24,331 nt of DNA from Prevotellaceae bacterium UBA1710. Its GTDB lineage: Bacteria > Bacteroidota > Bacteroidia > Bacteroidales > Bacteroidaceae. Of the stretch, positions 1-9,306 are shown piece by piece. Location of the stretch: positions 20,879 to 45,209 of the forward strand of contig DCJC01000057.1 in NCBI GenBank assembly GCA_002317355.1, written 5' to 3'. The translations under genes were made by a program, and so were the position numbers. The notes under the pieces are model-generated. The model worked only from the letters and a program-made list of their open reading frames with translations. It was not told the origin of the DNA and did no database searches. Each line of letters opens with the position of its first letter. Position 1 is the first letter of the stretch.

Positions 1-3000
1 GAAACGGTGGTTTCCTCAGGGATGGCGATTGCCTCTTCTGATGCTGATGCCTCAGAAACGGTGGTAGCTTCGGCAGCCTCGGTAACGGTGATTTCTTCAA
101 CCACGGTGTTGATAGGCTCGTCCTTAGGCATATCCAGACCGAATGAGCTATTGCTGTCGGTTTCGTCTTCGCTTTCTGGGGTAGCAGAAACTGGAGCGGC
201 ACCATTTGGAGCTGCAGTCTCAGAAGGTAATGCGGCATTAACCCTGTCAATCTTCTTTTCTTCTATCTTACGTGTCTCATCGAAATCAGGTTCATAGAGC
301 ATGTAAGGATTATCAACCGTGAGAGGCTGGAAATGCTCTGTGTAGAAAGCATCGTAGTCGTTATAGCTGTACTGAGTGCCAAGCAGAGGGAGGTTCTCGT
401 TGCTTATGACAACAGAATGTGTGCCTTTGGCTACATTCATCACAGCGTCATTCTTATAGAGTACACGGGCATATTGACGTGCCTCGTCGAATGAACGGAA
501 GCCCGTCACCATCATGTGGTGGAGTCCTGCTGCATCAGCAATCTCAATGTTGAAGTTGCGAACCACGAAATTAGTGAAGTTGAATCTTGCCAACTGGAAT
601 AGCAGTTTGTTCTCGCTGATAGAGTCAGGGTTGTACACGAACATGAAGGTGAATTCCGTATTTCTCTCATTAGAGAAACCTTTCGCATTCGTGGTGTCTT
701 TATCAGCCATAACGGCAGTTCTGCGATCCCATACATCATTCATGCTGAAGTTGCCACCCTGAAGAGTGCGTCCCTGGCGAACACCGTTGATGATCATGCC
801 GGCAAGTTCGCTGACCTTACTCTGTGGAAATGACTTGACGAGGGTGTCGAGACGCTCAAGGCATCCATTTGCATCACCCTCATTAAGTTGGCTGAGACCA
901 GCGATAAACAAGAATTTATCTCTGTTGTCACCCATAGGGAATCGCTTGTCAGAAATGGCTGCATTGGTCTTAACCTCGTCAAAGCGGTCATTCTGGAATG
1001 CATCATATGTGGCAGCATAGAGAGAGTCTTCGATGTGGGTTCCGTACTTAGCATTCTCGAAGAAATATGGGTCGGTGAGAATAGCTGTCCATTTGGAGTC
1101 CTTGCACTCATCCTTCATTTTCTTGAGACATGTCTTTGCCCTAAGATGGTTGTCCTGACGTGAATAGAGCAGGAACATGTGATAATATACCTCATCCTTC
1201 GTCTCAGTGTTAGGGAAGTCCTTGAGAAGTCTGAGGAATGCCTTTTCAGAGAGGGGGAGGTTGTTGAGCTTATCCTTGAAGATAATTCCTGAATGGAAGA
1301 GACCATCCTCTATCTGGGCATTACTCTCTTCGAGTTGCTCTGGGGTGAATGGAATCTGTGCCAGATAGTATTCACGTTTGTGAGGGTCGTTGGCTGCGGT
1401 GTCAAGACGTGCTTTCTCCTTTTCTGCCTTTGCCTCAACAGCGGCAATGGGATCGCGCTGAGCCTCAGTCAACTGCGCTTCATTATCATCTTCATTAGAG
1501 AAGTTGCCAACAACAGACTTGTTAGCACGTTGCCAGTTATCTACGTTATCGCGTTTGCCCCAAGTGCGAGCAAAGGTTTGCTTACCCTGTTGAACAGCAG
1601 TTGGGTTGTAGAAATACCATGTTGACTTGCCGTTGTTGGACTGAGTGTTTCTTTGGGTGTTCTGTGTCCTGTTGGTCTGACCGGTATTGTTTCTTGCCTG
1701 AACTGCAGCGACATTTTCCTGAGCAGCTTTATCGCGTTCTTCTTTCTCCTTCTTCTTGAGGGCATTGATAACACGGTCTATGGCAGCATTTCGATCTCTC
1801 ACGTTCATCTTAGCGAGGAGTTGGAGAGAGTCTTGGAGTTCAACGGCATCAGTGTAGGTCACGAGTTCGTCGAGCACCTTGCTACGGTCAGAAAGCTGCT
1901 GATAGTCATCGCGGTCTTTGTCAAGTAGTCCGATAGCTTCACCGTAACAACGACGCGCGTCACCATATTTTTCCTTAGCCCAATAGAGGTCACCAAGATG
2001 AAGCAACAGCACGCCCTTCTCTATACCAGAGCGTGTTGCCTTCTCATTACCAGCCTCGTAGGCATAGATGGCACGTGTGGTATCTTTCTGGGTGAGGTAA
2101 ATGTTACCGATGGCGTAATACACCTGATCGAGGTAATCTTTGTTGTTTTCATCAGAAGCCATGCGCTTGAGCTGGGAAATCATCTTTCGAGCCTGTCCGT
2201 CATTGGCAAGCACCTCACTCATGGCAATACGGGCATTAAACTGCACTTCGTATGGTGGGTTCTGACTGATAACCTTCTTGAATGCCTTGTAGGCCAAATC
2301 CTTATGACCGAGAGCAGCCTCTACCTGACCGAGGAGATAATACTCACGGGCACGCTGCTTAGAGCGCATCTCGTGCTTCACCACCTTACGGAGATACTTT
2401 GCCGCATTCTCCATATCCTTGATGTGAAGGTAGTAGTCGGCATAGGTGTAATCCCATTCTTTTTGTGCACGCCAGTCGATAGAGTCGCGCTGCATATTGC
2501 GGATTACGTCCTCTGCATCATAGAGCCAGTCTTGCTCGATATAACACTTAGCCAACCATGCACGAGCCTTGCCGTAGATGGCTGGTTGGGTTTTATATAG
2601 GCGTGACATATAAGTGAATGTAGATGCGGCTCCATCGAAATCGCCTTTGTAGAACTGCGATCTGCCCATAAGCATCCATGCGCGCCACAGGAATGGGTTG
2701 TACTCCTTACGGTTAAGCCATTCTATGTCTCTTTCAGTCTTCTTGCGCGACTTTTTCCATTCGGGACGAGCGGTGATACTATGCAGTTTGATAGTCTTTT
2801 GGCACTTCTCAATAGCAGTTTCGTAGTTGCTCTTGCCAATTTCACGACTCGCTTTGTTGCCTACCGTGTATAGCGGGATTAACTCTGTGTAGTTATCTTT
2901 GTTGGAGTTTTCCTTCTCAATAGAGGCATCGATATACGCCAGAGTACCGTTGTAATAGGTGTTGTATTTGGCTGTGAAAGCCTGCCACCAACGCGTTTGC

Positions 3001-3089
3001 GCCGTGTTCTTCTTATTGGAACACGACGTAACCGTTATTACCGCGAAAATTGCGATGAGTAATAGTTGTATGTGGCAGACTCGCTTCAT
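1..3089 (-). CDS. porW: Type IX secretion lipoprotein, PorW/SprE-like TPR protein (3' end outside window)
   Basis: The frame starts with the ATG at 3089 and stays open to the left edge, giving at least 1029 residues and no stop. Residues 1-23 form a lipoprotein signal peptide ending in a VTSC lipobox (Cys23), so the product should be a periplasm-facing lipoprotein. About residues 120-460 are helical TPR-type repeats (for example AKYLRKVVK, YYLLGQVEAALG, YYAIGNIYLTQKD). A charged, Asn/Gln-rich linker follows, then a second helical block with the motif EKAFLRLLKDFPNTE, and an acidic Thr/Val/Glu/Ala-rich tail. In the known family, PorW/SprE lipoproteins link T9SS parts and are needed for secretion or gliding. 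The ATG abuts the aroA stop with no gap, so the two are probably cotranscribed. The name rests on recalled architecture, not on a search; a generic TPR lipoprotein is the alternative. Confidence 0.8.
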   Translation of the reverse strand, partial: MKRVCHIQLLLIAIFAVITVTSCSNKKNTAQTRWWQAFTAKYNTYYNGTLAYIDASIEKENSNKDNYTELIPLYTVGNKASREIGKSNYETAIEKCQKTIKLHSITARPEWKKSRKKTERDIEWLNRKEYNPFLWRAWMLMGRSQFYKGDFDGAASTFTYMSRLYKTQPAIYGKARAWLAKCYIEQDWLYDAEDVIRNMQRDSIDWRAQKEWDYTYADYYLHIKDMENAAKYLRKVVKHEMRSKQRAREYYLLGQVEAALGHKDLAYKAFKKVISQNPPYEVQFNARIAMSEVLANDGQARKMISQLKRMASDENNKDYLDQVYYAIGNIYLTQKDTTRAIYAYEAGNEKATRSGIEKGVLLLHLGDLYWAKEKYGDARRCYGEAIGLLDKDRDDYQQLSDRSKVLDELVTYTDAVELQDSLQLLAKMNVRDRNAAIDRVINALKKKEKEERDKAAQENVAAVQARNNTGQTNRTQNTQRNTQSNNGKSTWYFYNPTAVQQGKQTFARTWGKRDNVDNWQRANKSVVGNFSNEDDNEAQLTEAQRDPIAAVEAKAEKEKARLDTAANDPHKREYYLAQIPFTPEQLEESNAQIEDGLFHSGIIFKDKLNNLPLSEKAFLRLLKDFPNTETKDEVYYHMFLLYSRQDNHLRAKTCLKKMKDECKDSKWTAILTDPYFFENAKYGTHIEDSLYAATYDAFQNDRFDEVKTNAAISDKRFPMGDNRDKFLFIAGLSQLNEGDANGCLERLDTLVKSFPQSKVSELAGMIINGVRQGRTLQGGNFSMNDVWDRRTAVMADKDTTNAKGFSNERNTEFTFMFVYNPDSISENKLLFQLARFNFTNFVVRNFNIEIADAAGLHHMMVTGFRSFDEARQYARVLYKNDAVMNVAKGTHSVVISNENLPLLGTQYSYNDYDAFYTEHFQPLTVDNPYMLYEPDFDETRKIEEKKIDRVNAALPSETAAPNGAAPVSATPESEDETDSNSSFGLDMPKDEPINTVVEEITVTEAAEATTVSEASASEEAIAIPEETTV

Positions 3090-4343
3090 TTACTTGATTT
3101 CGAAGCCAGCCTTCTTGAGGTCTTCCCAGAAGTGTGGATAGCTCTTGCTCACTACCTCTGGATTATTGATGATGAGACCTGGGAAGAGGATTGCTGCAGG
3201 TGCAAATGCCATAGCCATGCGGTGATCCTCGTAGGTGTCGATAGCAGGTTCTGCATCAGGCTCACAACGTGAACCATCCCATGAGAGGATGCCTTCAACA
3301 GAGTCATCGAGCAGATAACCAAGCTTGCGCATCTCCGTCTTGAGGGCTGCAATGCGGTCTGTCTCTTTGATGCGGAGAGTCTGGAGTCCTGAGAAACGGA
3401 ATGGAATACCCATCAATGCTGTGCATACCACGAGAGTTTGTGCGAGGTCGGGCTGATTGATGAAGTCGAAGTCGAAACGAGGCATTGTGCACTGCTGAGC
3501 CTTGAGTGCAACCTTGGTTGGAACGAGCTTCTCCTTTGTCTCGAATGCTGTCTTTACACCAAGGACGCTAAACATGTATCTGATTGCAGAATCACCTTGG
3601 CGAGAGCCGTCCATAAGTCCTGTGAGGGAAATCTGAGTGTTCTTGTCTGCTACGTTCATCAAGGCTGCCAACTCATACCAATAGCTTGATGCACTCCAGT
3701 CGTTCTCGATGAAGAAAGGACGCTCTTTGTAACCACCTGCTTTTACGCGAATGGTAGAGCCGTCAATCCATTCAACATTAGCACCAAACTCCTGCATAGT
3801 GCAGATGGTGAGCTCGATGTAAGGACGTGAGATGACATCGCCTGTGAGATGTAGGGTAAGGCCTTCTGTGAGTCTTGGACCAATCATCAGAAGTGCTGAG
3901 ATATACTGTGATGAAACGTTGCCTGGAATCTCAAGTCTGCCACCAACCAACTGCTTTCCGTGAATCTTAAGTGGTGGGAAACCTTCTTCACCAGCGTATT
4001 CGATATCGGCACCGAGATTACGAAGTGCATTGACGAGAACCTCGATAGGACGGTGCTTCATGCGCTCTGTACCTGTGATGACGTGCTCTTCACCTTCTGT
4101 AACAGAGAGTAGTGCTGTGGTGAAGCGCATAGCTGTGCCTGCAGCCTTGATGTTGATCTCATAAGGCATATCGCGCAGAGCAGCTACCATGACGTCAGTA
4201 TCGTCGCAGTCGCTGAGGTTTTCTGGTACTTGCTTACTGCCAGAAAGAGCATTGATGACAAGTGCACGGTTGCTTATGCTTTTGGATGCAGGAAGGTCTA
4301 TGGTACAATTAATCGCCTCTGGGGCATATAATCTATATTGCAT
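3090..4343 (-). CDS. aroA: 3-phosphoshikimate 1-carboxyvinyltransferase (EPSP synthase)
   Basis: This cytoplasmic enzyme joins phosphoenolpyruvate to shikimate 3-phosphate in the shikimate pathway to chorismate and aromatic amino acids. The 417-residue product is a normal length. Visible motifs are PASKSISNR (Lys21, Ser22 and Arg26 for substrate binding), AGTAMR (68-73, the PEP loop), a candidate catalytic Asp299 in QPDLAQT, RIKETDR (324-330) and EDHRMAM (372-378). I chose the ATG at 4343, which gives MQYRLYAPEA and follows an A-rich GA tract. The frame extends upstream to an ATG at 4385, but those 14 residues (MRYISIYKISKKEK) do not look like family sequence. It is followed without a gap by the PorW/SprE-like gene and preceded by 94 nt after the calycin-like gene. 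No good promoter is visible in that gap, so read-through from upstream is possible. Confidence 0.96.
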   Translation of the reverse strand: MQYRLYAPEAINCTIDLPASKSISNRALVINALSGSKQVPENLSDCDDTDVMVAALRDMPYEINIKAAGTAMRFTTALLSVTEGEEHVITGTERMKHRPIEVLVNALRNLGADIEYAGEEGFPPLKIHGKQLVGGRLEIPGNVSSQYISALLMIGPRLTEGLTLHLTGDVISRPYIELTICTMQEFGANVEWIDGSTIRVKAGGYKERPFFIENDWSASSYWYELAALMNVADKNTQISLTGLMDGSRQGDSAIRYMFSVLGVKTAFETKEKLVPTKVALKAQQCTMPRFDFDFINQPDLAQTLVVCTALMGIPFRFSGLQTLRIKETDRIAALKTEMRKLGYLLDDSVEGILSWDGSRCEPDAEPAIDTYEDHRMAMAFAPAAILFPGLIINNPEVVSKSYPHFWEDLKKAGFEIK

Positions 4344-4437
4344 TTTCTCTTTTTTTGAAATTTTATATATAGATATATAACGCACCCAAAGGCGATTTAT
4401 TGTAATGGTGTTTTTGATGGTCGTAAAACTGTGGATA

Positions 4438-5040
4438 TTATTTCGTTGTTTTCTTGCCGTTTATGATATAAATACCTCCGCGTTTTGGCTCTGAAACCTT
4501 ACGGCCGGAGAGATCATATACAGCAGATGAACGTTCGTTGCTGATGGTTGCCTGTATGCTCTCGATGGCTGTTGCCTCCTTGACGTAAACAGCATTGATA
4601 GTGTAAGTTACCTGTACCGGCATCTTACCGTATGAGAGTTTGGCAGTGAGTGTGAAAGTATTCTCCTTGGCGTTGTAGCTGCCGCTGAAGCTATAGCCTG
4701 TGATGGTCTTTTCCACGCCGTCAACGGTAATTGTCTCCTTAAATTCCTGCTCAGGGAAAGTTGCATTGCGTGTAGTGGCTTCAAAATCGAATTTGAGTCC
4801 GTGGATTGTGAAACTTGGAATAGTGAGTTTCATTGCGTTGTAGGTGAAGGCTGGGAGGGTTACGTCACCGTTTGTGGCATCATTCATCTTGAATACGATT
4901 GTGTCACTTTCGTTATCTTGCCATGCGTCCATAGCTTCAACACCGAATTTAGCTGGACCTGCAAACTTCATAGCAGCTGGCTGAGCCATTGCTGCAACGC
5001 TGATTAAAACAACTGCGAAAAGAGTAAGTATTTTCTTCAT
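4438..5040 (-). CDS. Secreted calycin-like protein with T9SS-like C-terminal tag
   Basis: The 200-residue product has a clean signal peptide (residues 1-19, cleavage after AMA). Its beta-rich core of about residues 25-153 has alternating strands (TLPAFTYNAMKLTIPSFTI, TGYSFSGSYNAKENTFTLTA) as in the Bacteroidales calycin-like barrel family. The last 45 residues contain VYDLSGRKVS and GGIYIINGKK, which resemble the C-terminal sorting/anchoring tail of T9SS cargo. The ATG follows the stop of the TonB-dependent receptor with zero spacing, so the two are almost certainly translated from one message. Calycins bind small hydrophobic ligands, so a ligand-capturing partner for the receptor is a reasonable inference; the ligand is unknown. 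The family call is from recalled features and was not searched. Confidence 0.78.
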   Translation of the reverse strand: MKKILTLFAVVLISVAAMAQPAAMKFAGPAKFGVEAMDAWQDNESDTIVFKMNDATNGDVTLPAFTYNAMKLTIPSFTIHGLKFDFEATTRNATFPEQEFKETITVDGVEKTITGYSFSGSYNAKENTFTLTAKLSYGKMPVQVTYTINAVYVKEATAIESIQATISNERSSAVYDLSGRKVSEPKRGGIYIINGKKTTK

Positions 5041-7488
5041 TTAAAAATTGATATTTAAGTCTGCTCCTATCTGCATAGGCTTGCAATGCTGTTCGTAGCC
5101 TCTGCCTGCGCTGATGAAGTAGAATGTATTAAACTTCTTGTTAGTGAGGTTCTTACCCCATACTATGATTTCGAATTTATTTGAACGGAAAGAAACTCTC
5201 GTGTTGAATTGAGAATAGAAAGCCTGATACGCTCTATTGTCTTCTGTCCAATAAATCTTGCCTGCACCATTATAGCCTACGCCGAACGTAATACTTGAGT
5301 TGTCTTTAATCCTCCATGTGTATGCTCCATCGAGGTTGATAGTGTGTGCAGGAACGTATGGTACATTATTACCAGAGTAATCGTTTCCGCTACCATCGTT
5401 GTACTCAAGGAATTCAGAATGAGTGAAGCCGTAGTTGGTTGTGAGCGCGAGTTGGCTGATAGGTCGCCATATTGCGCTTATCTCACCGCCACAGCTTTGG
5501 CTCTTGCCTGCATTCACCATCATTCTTCCAAGACCAGAAGGTGCGAAGCGTGCTATCTGTTGGTTATAGATGCGGTTATAGAAGACGGCTGCATCTAAGA
5601 TAAGGCGTTTGTCTGCAAGTGTGAGGTGGGTTCCAAACTCGAAATTCCATGAGTATTCTGGCTTATAAACCACCTGCTGTGTTGTCGGAACATCAAACTG
5701 AGGCATGCTCTGACCCATTACGCGGCGTACAAACTCTGGTAATGCTACCATCTGACCTGGTGCATCAGGATCAGGGATTATCTTAGGCATATTAGGGTTG
5801 TTTTCTGCAAGATAATCGAGGTAGTTGCCTACACCTTCCTTCACACCATTCATCATATCAACGCGCATGGTACCCTGTAGCAAATCGTTGAACATCTGAA
5901 GATTATAGCCACCAGAGCGCTGTCCCATAGCAAATGATGTGTAGATGTTGTTGCTCTCATTGAAATCGTATTTCATGGATAGCTTAGGAAATATTCTGAA
6001 ATTGTCATTACTGATACTACCGTAATAGCCTGTGTGCGACTCAAGTTCTTGAAGGTCAACTCCCATCTTGTCGTTGGCAGCATTAGGCATAGAGAATCCG
6101 TAAAGCACATCTGCAGGTGCTGCATAGTCCATGGACTGATGCTCGTAGTCGAAACGAACTCCGAGAGATGCTGTGAGGTTGTCATTCAACTGCAAAGAAG
6201 ACTGATGAAAGAAGGCCAAACCTGTGATTGGAGTATCGTATGTTCCGCTGAATGAGAGATTATTGCCACGGAAGTTGAGAGACATGCCGCTGAATCCCAT
6301 CATCTTGAGCATCTGAATCTTATTCATGTCTGGAAGTACCGTGTTGATGTTGCTCTCTAGCCATCTGAGTCCGTCCTGATAGAAGACAACAGGAGCAACA
6401 GTATGAAGCGACTGGTGCATGAAATTGATGCCTGTAAGCCATTTCCACTTACCCTCTCCAAGGTTCTTGAAGGTAATCTCTTCGGTAAGTGTGTTGATAC
6501 GCTGTTTCTGCTCAAGAGTATAGATGTCAGCAGAGATAAAATCCTGATCCATGAACATTCTGTCGTTGATGTTCTGGTAGCCCGTGATGGCATTCATCTG
6601 CCATTTTTCTGTCTTATAGCAGATATTTATGCCAGCATTAAGCAGACCACGACGGTATCTGCTCTCACGGTTGTTGGTGATTTTGCCAATCAAATCCTTG
6701 TAGTTTTCGTCACCGGTTATCGTGCCCGTATAGTAGTAAGGATATGCTCCTTCGTCTGAGTAGTCGTAGTTGACGTTCATATCGAACGTGAGGCGCTCGG
6801 TAGGGGAGTATATGCCTCTTATCCTGCCGCCACCGGATTTCATTCCGTCAGCCTTCTTGCCTGTGAGGTCATTACGGAAGAATCCGTTTGATTTATCGAA
6901 GTAACCGCCTGCAGAGAAAGCGAATTTGTCACAAACCTTCTGGTAATGGGTAAGCGAAGCCGAGAACTGTGAGTTACGACTGCTTGCTCCGAGATGAAGG
7001 TCAGTTCCCTCATGGTTTATAGGATTCTTGGTGTAGATACGCATTAAACCGCCCATGGTGTTTCTTCCGTATAGAGTGCCTTGAGGCCCACGAAGAATGT
7101 CCATACGCTCTACATCGAAGAAGTTGAAGTCGAAGGCTGATTTGTCGATGTAAGGAATATCATCAACGTATAGGCCGATGGCAGGTGTGTTGATTCTGCT
7201 GCCGATGCCTCTTATATATACGGCGCTTGTAAGACGGCTTCCATAGTCAGGCATGAAGAGATTAGGTACCAATGTACTGGTACCTTTAATTGATGTGATA
7301 TGGTTGGCTTCCATCATCTGATGGTTGATCAGCGAGACTGATGAAGCCTGCTGACGCAACAATCCATTCTCTTTGAATGAGGACACAATTTCTACATCAT
7401 TGAGATCTACCTGCTTGAGTGTATCTGTTGGGGTATCCTGAATATTCAATGCTGCACAGAGCAGCGATGCTATCAATACTTGCGACAT
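5041..7488 (-). CDS. TonB-dependent outer-membrane receptor
   Basis: The 815-residue product is a 22-strand barrel receptor of the classical siderophore/cofactor type. It has a short hydrophobic leader (residues 1-14), a possible TonB box around residues 24-36 (LKQVDLNDVEIVSS), and a plug domain to about residue 156 with YIRGIGSRINTPAIGLYVDD and ERMDILRGPQGTLYGRNTMGG. A long barrel follows, ending with the terminal Phe typical of outer-membrane proteins (ADLNINF). It lacks the N-terminal carboxypeptidase-like domain found in SusC-type receptors, and there is no SusD partner, so a polysaccharide system is unlikely. Its downstream partner is the calycin-like protein. The substrate cannot be told from sequence. 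Confidence 0.92.
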   Translation of the reverse strand: MSQVLIASLLCAALNIQDTPTDTLKQVDLNDVEIVSSFKENGLLRQQASSVSLINHQMMEANHITSIKGTSTLVPNLFMPDYGSRLTSAVYIRGIGSRINTPAIGLYVDDIPYIDKSAFDFNFFDVERMDILRGPQGTLYGRNTMGGLMRIYTKNPINHEGTDLHLGASSRNSQFSASLTHYQKVCDKFAFSAGGYFDKSNGFFRNDLTGKKADGMKSGGGRIRGIYSPTERLTFDMNVNYDYSDEGAYPYYYTGTITGDENYKDLIGKITNNRESRYRRGLLNAGINICYKTEKWQMNAITGYQNINDRMFMDQDFISADIYTLEQKQRINTLTEEITFKNLGEGKWKWLTGINFMHQSLHTVAPVVFYQDGLRWLESNINTVLPDMNKIQMLKMMGFSGMSLNFRGNNLSFSGTYDTPITGLAFFHQSSLQLNDNLTASLGVRFDYEHQSMDYAAPADVLYGFSMPNAANDKMGVDLQELESHTGYYGSISNDNFRIFPKLSMKYDFNESNNIYTSFAMGQRSGGYNLQMFNDLLQGTMRVDMMNGVKEGVGNYLDYLAENNPNMPKIIPDPDAPGQMVALPEFVRRVMGQSMPQFDVPTTQQVVYKPEYSWNFEFGTHLTLADKRLILDAAVFYNRIYNQQIARFAPSGLGRMMVNAGKSQSCGGEISAIWRPISQLALTTNYGFTHSEFLEYNDGSGNDYSGNNVPYVPAHTINLDGAYTWRIKDNSSITFGVGYNGAGKIYWTEDNRAYQAFYSQFNTRVSFRSNKFEIIVWGKNLTNKKFNTFYFISAGRGYEQHCKPMQIGADLNINF

Positions 7489-7507
7489 AATTCTTTCTGA
7501 TTCGAAT

Positions 7508-7516
7508 GCAAAGGTA
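7508..7516 (-). promoter_or_regulatory. Putative -7 element for the TonB receptor gene
   Basis: Read on the minus strand, TACCTTTGC matches the Bacteroidetes -7 consensus TAnnTTTG, 19 nt before the receptor ATG. No matching TTTG is found at the usual 19-20 nt upstream; that stretch is A/T-rich. The call rests on one element. Confidence 0.5.
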
Positions 7517-7583
7517 TGAAAAAAATATCAAAAAACCATCAGAAATAATCATGGAATCATGTCATCTCATCATAAATGAGGAT

Positions 7584-7615
7584 AAAAAAATCACCGCAAC
7601 GAGATGCTGCGGTGA
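7584..7615 (-). terminator. Intrinsic terminator of the isomerase-family gene
   Basis: On the minus strand TCACCGCA (7615-7608) and TGCGGTGA (7598-7591) form a perfect 8-bp stem with a 9-nt loop, followed at once by seven T residues (7590-7584). It lies 29 nt after the isomerase stop and separates that gene from the TonB receptor gene. Confidence 0.9.
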
Positions 7616-7644
7616 CTTTGTTATTATCTGAGAAATTGTGATTC

Positions 7645-9117
7645 TTAGATTGCGAATGGGTTCTCGCCTGGGTAGAGCTGACCTGCTGGGAGAGGAGTGT
7701 TGATATCCTCAACGCCGAGCATCTTGAGAGCCTCGAAGAGAACCTTGCCACAATGATCGAATGCGTAAGCACCGTGGTGTGGGAAGCGCTTGCCAACGAG
7801 GACGTGACGATAGAAGCGTGCGAATCCAGGGATAGCGTGGATACCGATGCCACCGAATGAGCATGGATCAACGTCAAGGAACTCACCCTGAGCGATGTAA
7901 GAAACGAGCTTAGAGTCAGAGTTAGACTGGATACGGAACATTGTTGACTTACCTGGGAGGATCTGACCTTCGAGAGTACCCTTTGTGATATCTGGACTCA
8001 TGAGACGAGCCTGGATGAGCTGATACTTGATCTCGCAGCTCTTCATGCACTGTGAGCATGTGTTACCGCAGTGGAAGCCCATGTAAAGGTCCTTGAGGTC
8101 TGCACCAGCGAGGCTTGCACCTGCAGGGATAACGTCAGCAGGAACTGAGTTGTTGATATCGAGGAGAGTAGCTGGCTTCTCAGTTGCACACTCAGCCATG
8201 TACTCAGAGAGAGCACCGTAGAGGTCAACCTCACATGCTACTGGAATACCACGACCTGTGAGACGTGAGTTAACGTAGCAAGGCTCGAACTCGAAGATTG
8301 GCTGCCATGCTGGCCAGCACTTGTTAGCGAATACAGCGTACTTAGAACCGCCCTTGCCGCTCTCGTACCAATCCATGAGAGTAACCTCGAGCTGAGCCAT
8401 CTTCTCGATAACCTCAGGATACTTGTTACCCTTACCAAGCTCAGCCTCCATGTCCTTAGCAACAGCAGCAATGCGTGAATCGCCATTGTGCTCGTCGAAT
8501 GCCTTCTTAAGGTCGAGCTCTGAGTTCTCCTGAACCTCGATACCGAGATCATACATTGGCTGGATAGGAGCGTTACAAGCGAGGAAGTCCCAAGGACGTG
8601 GACCGAAGCCGATAACCTTGAGGTTCTTAACGCCGATAACAACGCGAGCGATGTTACGGAAGTCAGCGATTTCCTTAGCACCCTCAGCTGGAGTTACGTT
8701 TGGATATTCTGGAATGTAAACCTTGAGGCGACGGAGACCTACGCTGTAAGAGAAGTTGAGGACACCGCAGAGAGCGTCACCACGATCGTTAGCGAGGTTA
8801 GCCTTGCCTTCCTCCTTAGCAGCGAGAACCATTGCAGGACCACCGAACTTCTGAACGAAGAGAGTTGTTGGACCCTCTGGACCGAAGTTACCGAGGAACA
8901 TACATACTGCGTTGATGCCATTCTCCTTAGCCCAGTCAAGAGCCTTGTAAGTGTCAACATCGTTCTCGATTGTTACAGGACATGCATAAACTTCAGGAAG
9001 ACCAGCCTTCTTAACCTCATCCATGAGGGCAGCAAGACGAGCCTGAGTCAATGTAATAGGGAAGCAGTCGCGGCTAACGCCAACGATACCAAGCTTTACT
9101 ACTGGTTGATTAATCAT
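7645..9117 (-). CDS. L-fucose/L-arabinose isomerase-family protein
   Basis: The 490-residue product resembles the fucose/arabinose ketol-isomerase fold. Such enzymes are cytoplasmic and interconvert aldose and ketose sugars with a divalent metal. Candidate metal ligands by spacing to the known families are Glu296 (ACEVDLYG), Asp320 (LLDINN), His349 (FHCGN) and His447 or His448 (FPHHGAY). No signal peptide or membrane segment is present. Right after His349 there is a Cys350-x3-Cys354-x2-Cys357-x3-Cys361 cluster that I do not recall from classical FucI or AraA. Codon use looks strongly biased to a few codons, as in highly expressed genes. It is monocistronic, with its own promoter and terminator, and no other sugar catabolic gene lies beside it. 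The family is fairly sure; the sugar substrate is not. Confidence 0.82.
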   Translation of the reverse strand: MINQPVVKLGIVGVSRDCFPITLTQARLAALMDEVKKAGLPEVYACPVTIENDVDTYKALDWAKENGINAVCMFLGNFGPEGPTTLFVQKFGGPAMVLAAKEEGKANLANDRGDALCGVLNFSYSVGLRRLKVYIPEYPNVTPAEGAKEIADFRNIARVVIGVKNLKVIGFGPRPWDFLACNAPIQPMYDLGIEVQENSELDLKKAFDEHNGDSRIAAVAKDMEAELGKGNKYPEVIEKMAQLEVTLMDWYESGKGGSKYAVFANKCWPAWQPIFEFEPCYVNSRLTGRGIPVACEVDLYGALSEYMAECATEKPATLLDINNSVPADVIPAGASLAGADLKDLYMGFHCGNTCSQCMKSCEIKYQLIQARLMSPDITKGTLEGQILPGKSTMFRIQSNSDSKLVSYIAQGEFLDVDPCSFGGIGIHAIPGFARFYRHVLVGKRFPHHGAYAFDHCGKVLFEALKMLGVEDINTPLPAGQLYPGENPFAI

Positions 9118-9185
9118 ACTGTTTGTTGAAATTTTGTTTGTTATAAGTCGTTAATGTTTAATAATAGGCTAAACCGAGGTTTGAT

Positions 9186-9217
9186 GCAAAAGTACATAAT
9201 TCCCGTGAAATAACAAA
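9186..9217 (-). promoter_or_regulatory. Promoter of the isomerase-family gene
   Basis: On the minus strand TTTG (9217-9214), a 19-nt spacer and TACTTTTG (9194-9187) match the Bacteroidetes housekeeping promoter closely. The leader to the ATG would be about 60-65 nt. Confidence 0.8.
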
Positions 9218-9306
9218 ACTTTTAGGGATTTTTTATGAAAAAAGTACAAAAAAAAAATATCTTCACTCTTTCTATTCATGTTTTTTGCGAAAAACGCTCA
9301 AGAAAG

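Noticed and set aside
7..2600. Plus-strand open frames of 60-200 codons opposite the PorW/SprE-like gene
   Set aside because: They lie entirely antisense to a long coherent TPR lipoprotein frame and have no signal or motif of their own.
4344..4385. Longer aroA start at 4385
   Set aside because: The extra 14 residues come from an A/T-rich leader and do not resemble EPSP synthase N-termini, which start just before the beta strand of MQYRLYAPE.
5041..7488. SusC-type glycan receptor
   Set aside because: It has no N-terminal carboxypeptidase-like domain and no SusD neighbour, and its plug is of the siderophore-receptor style.
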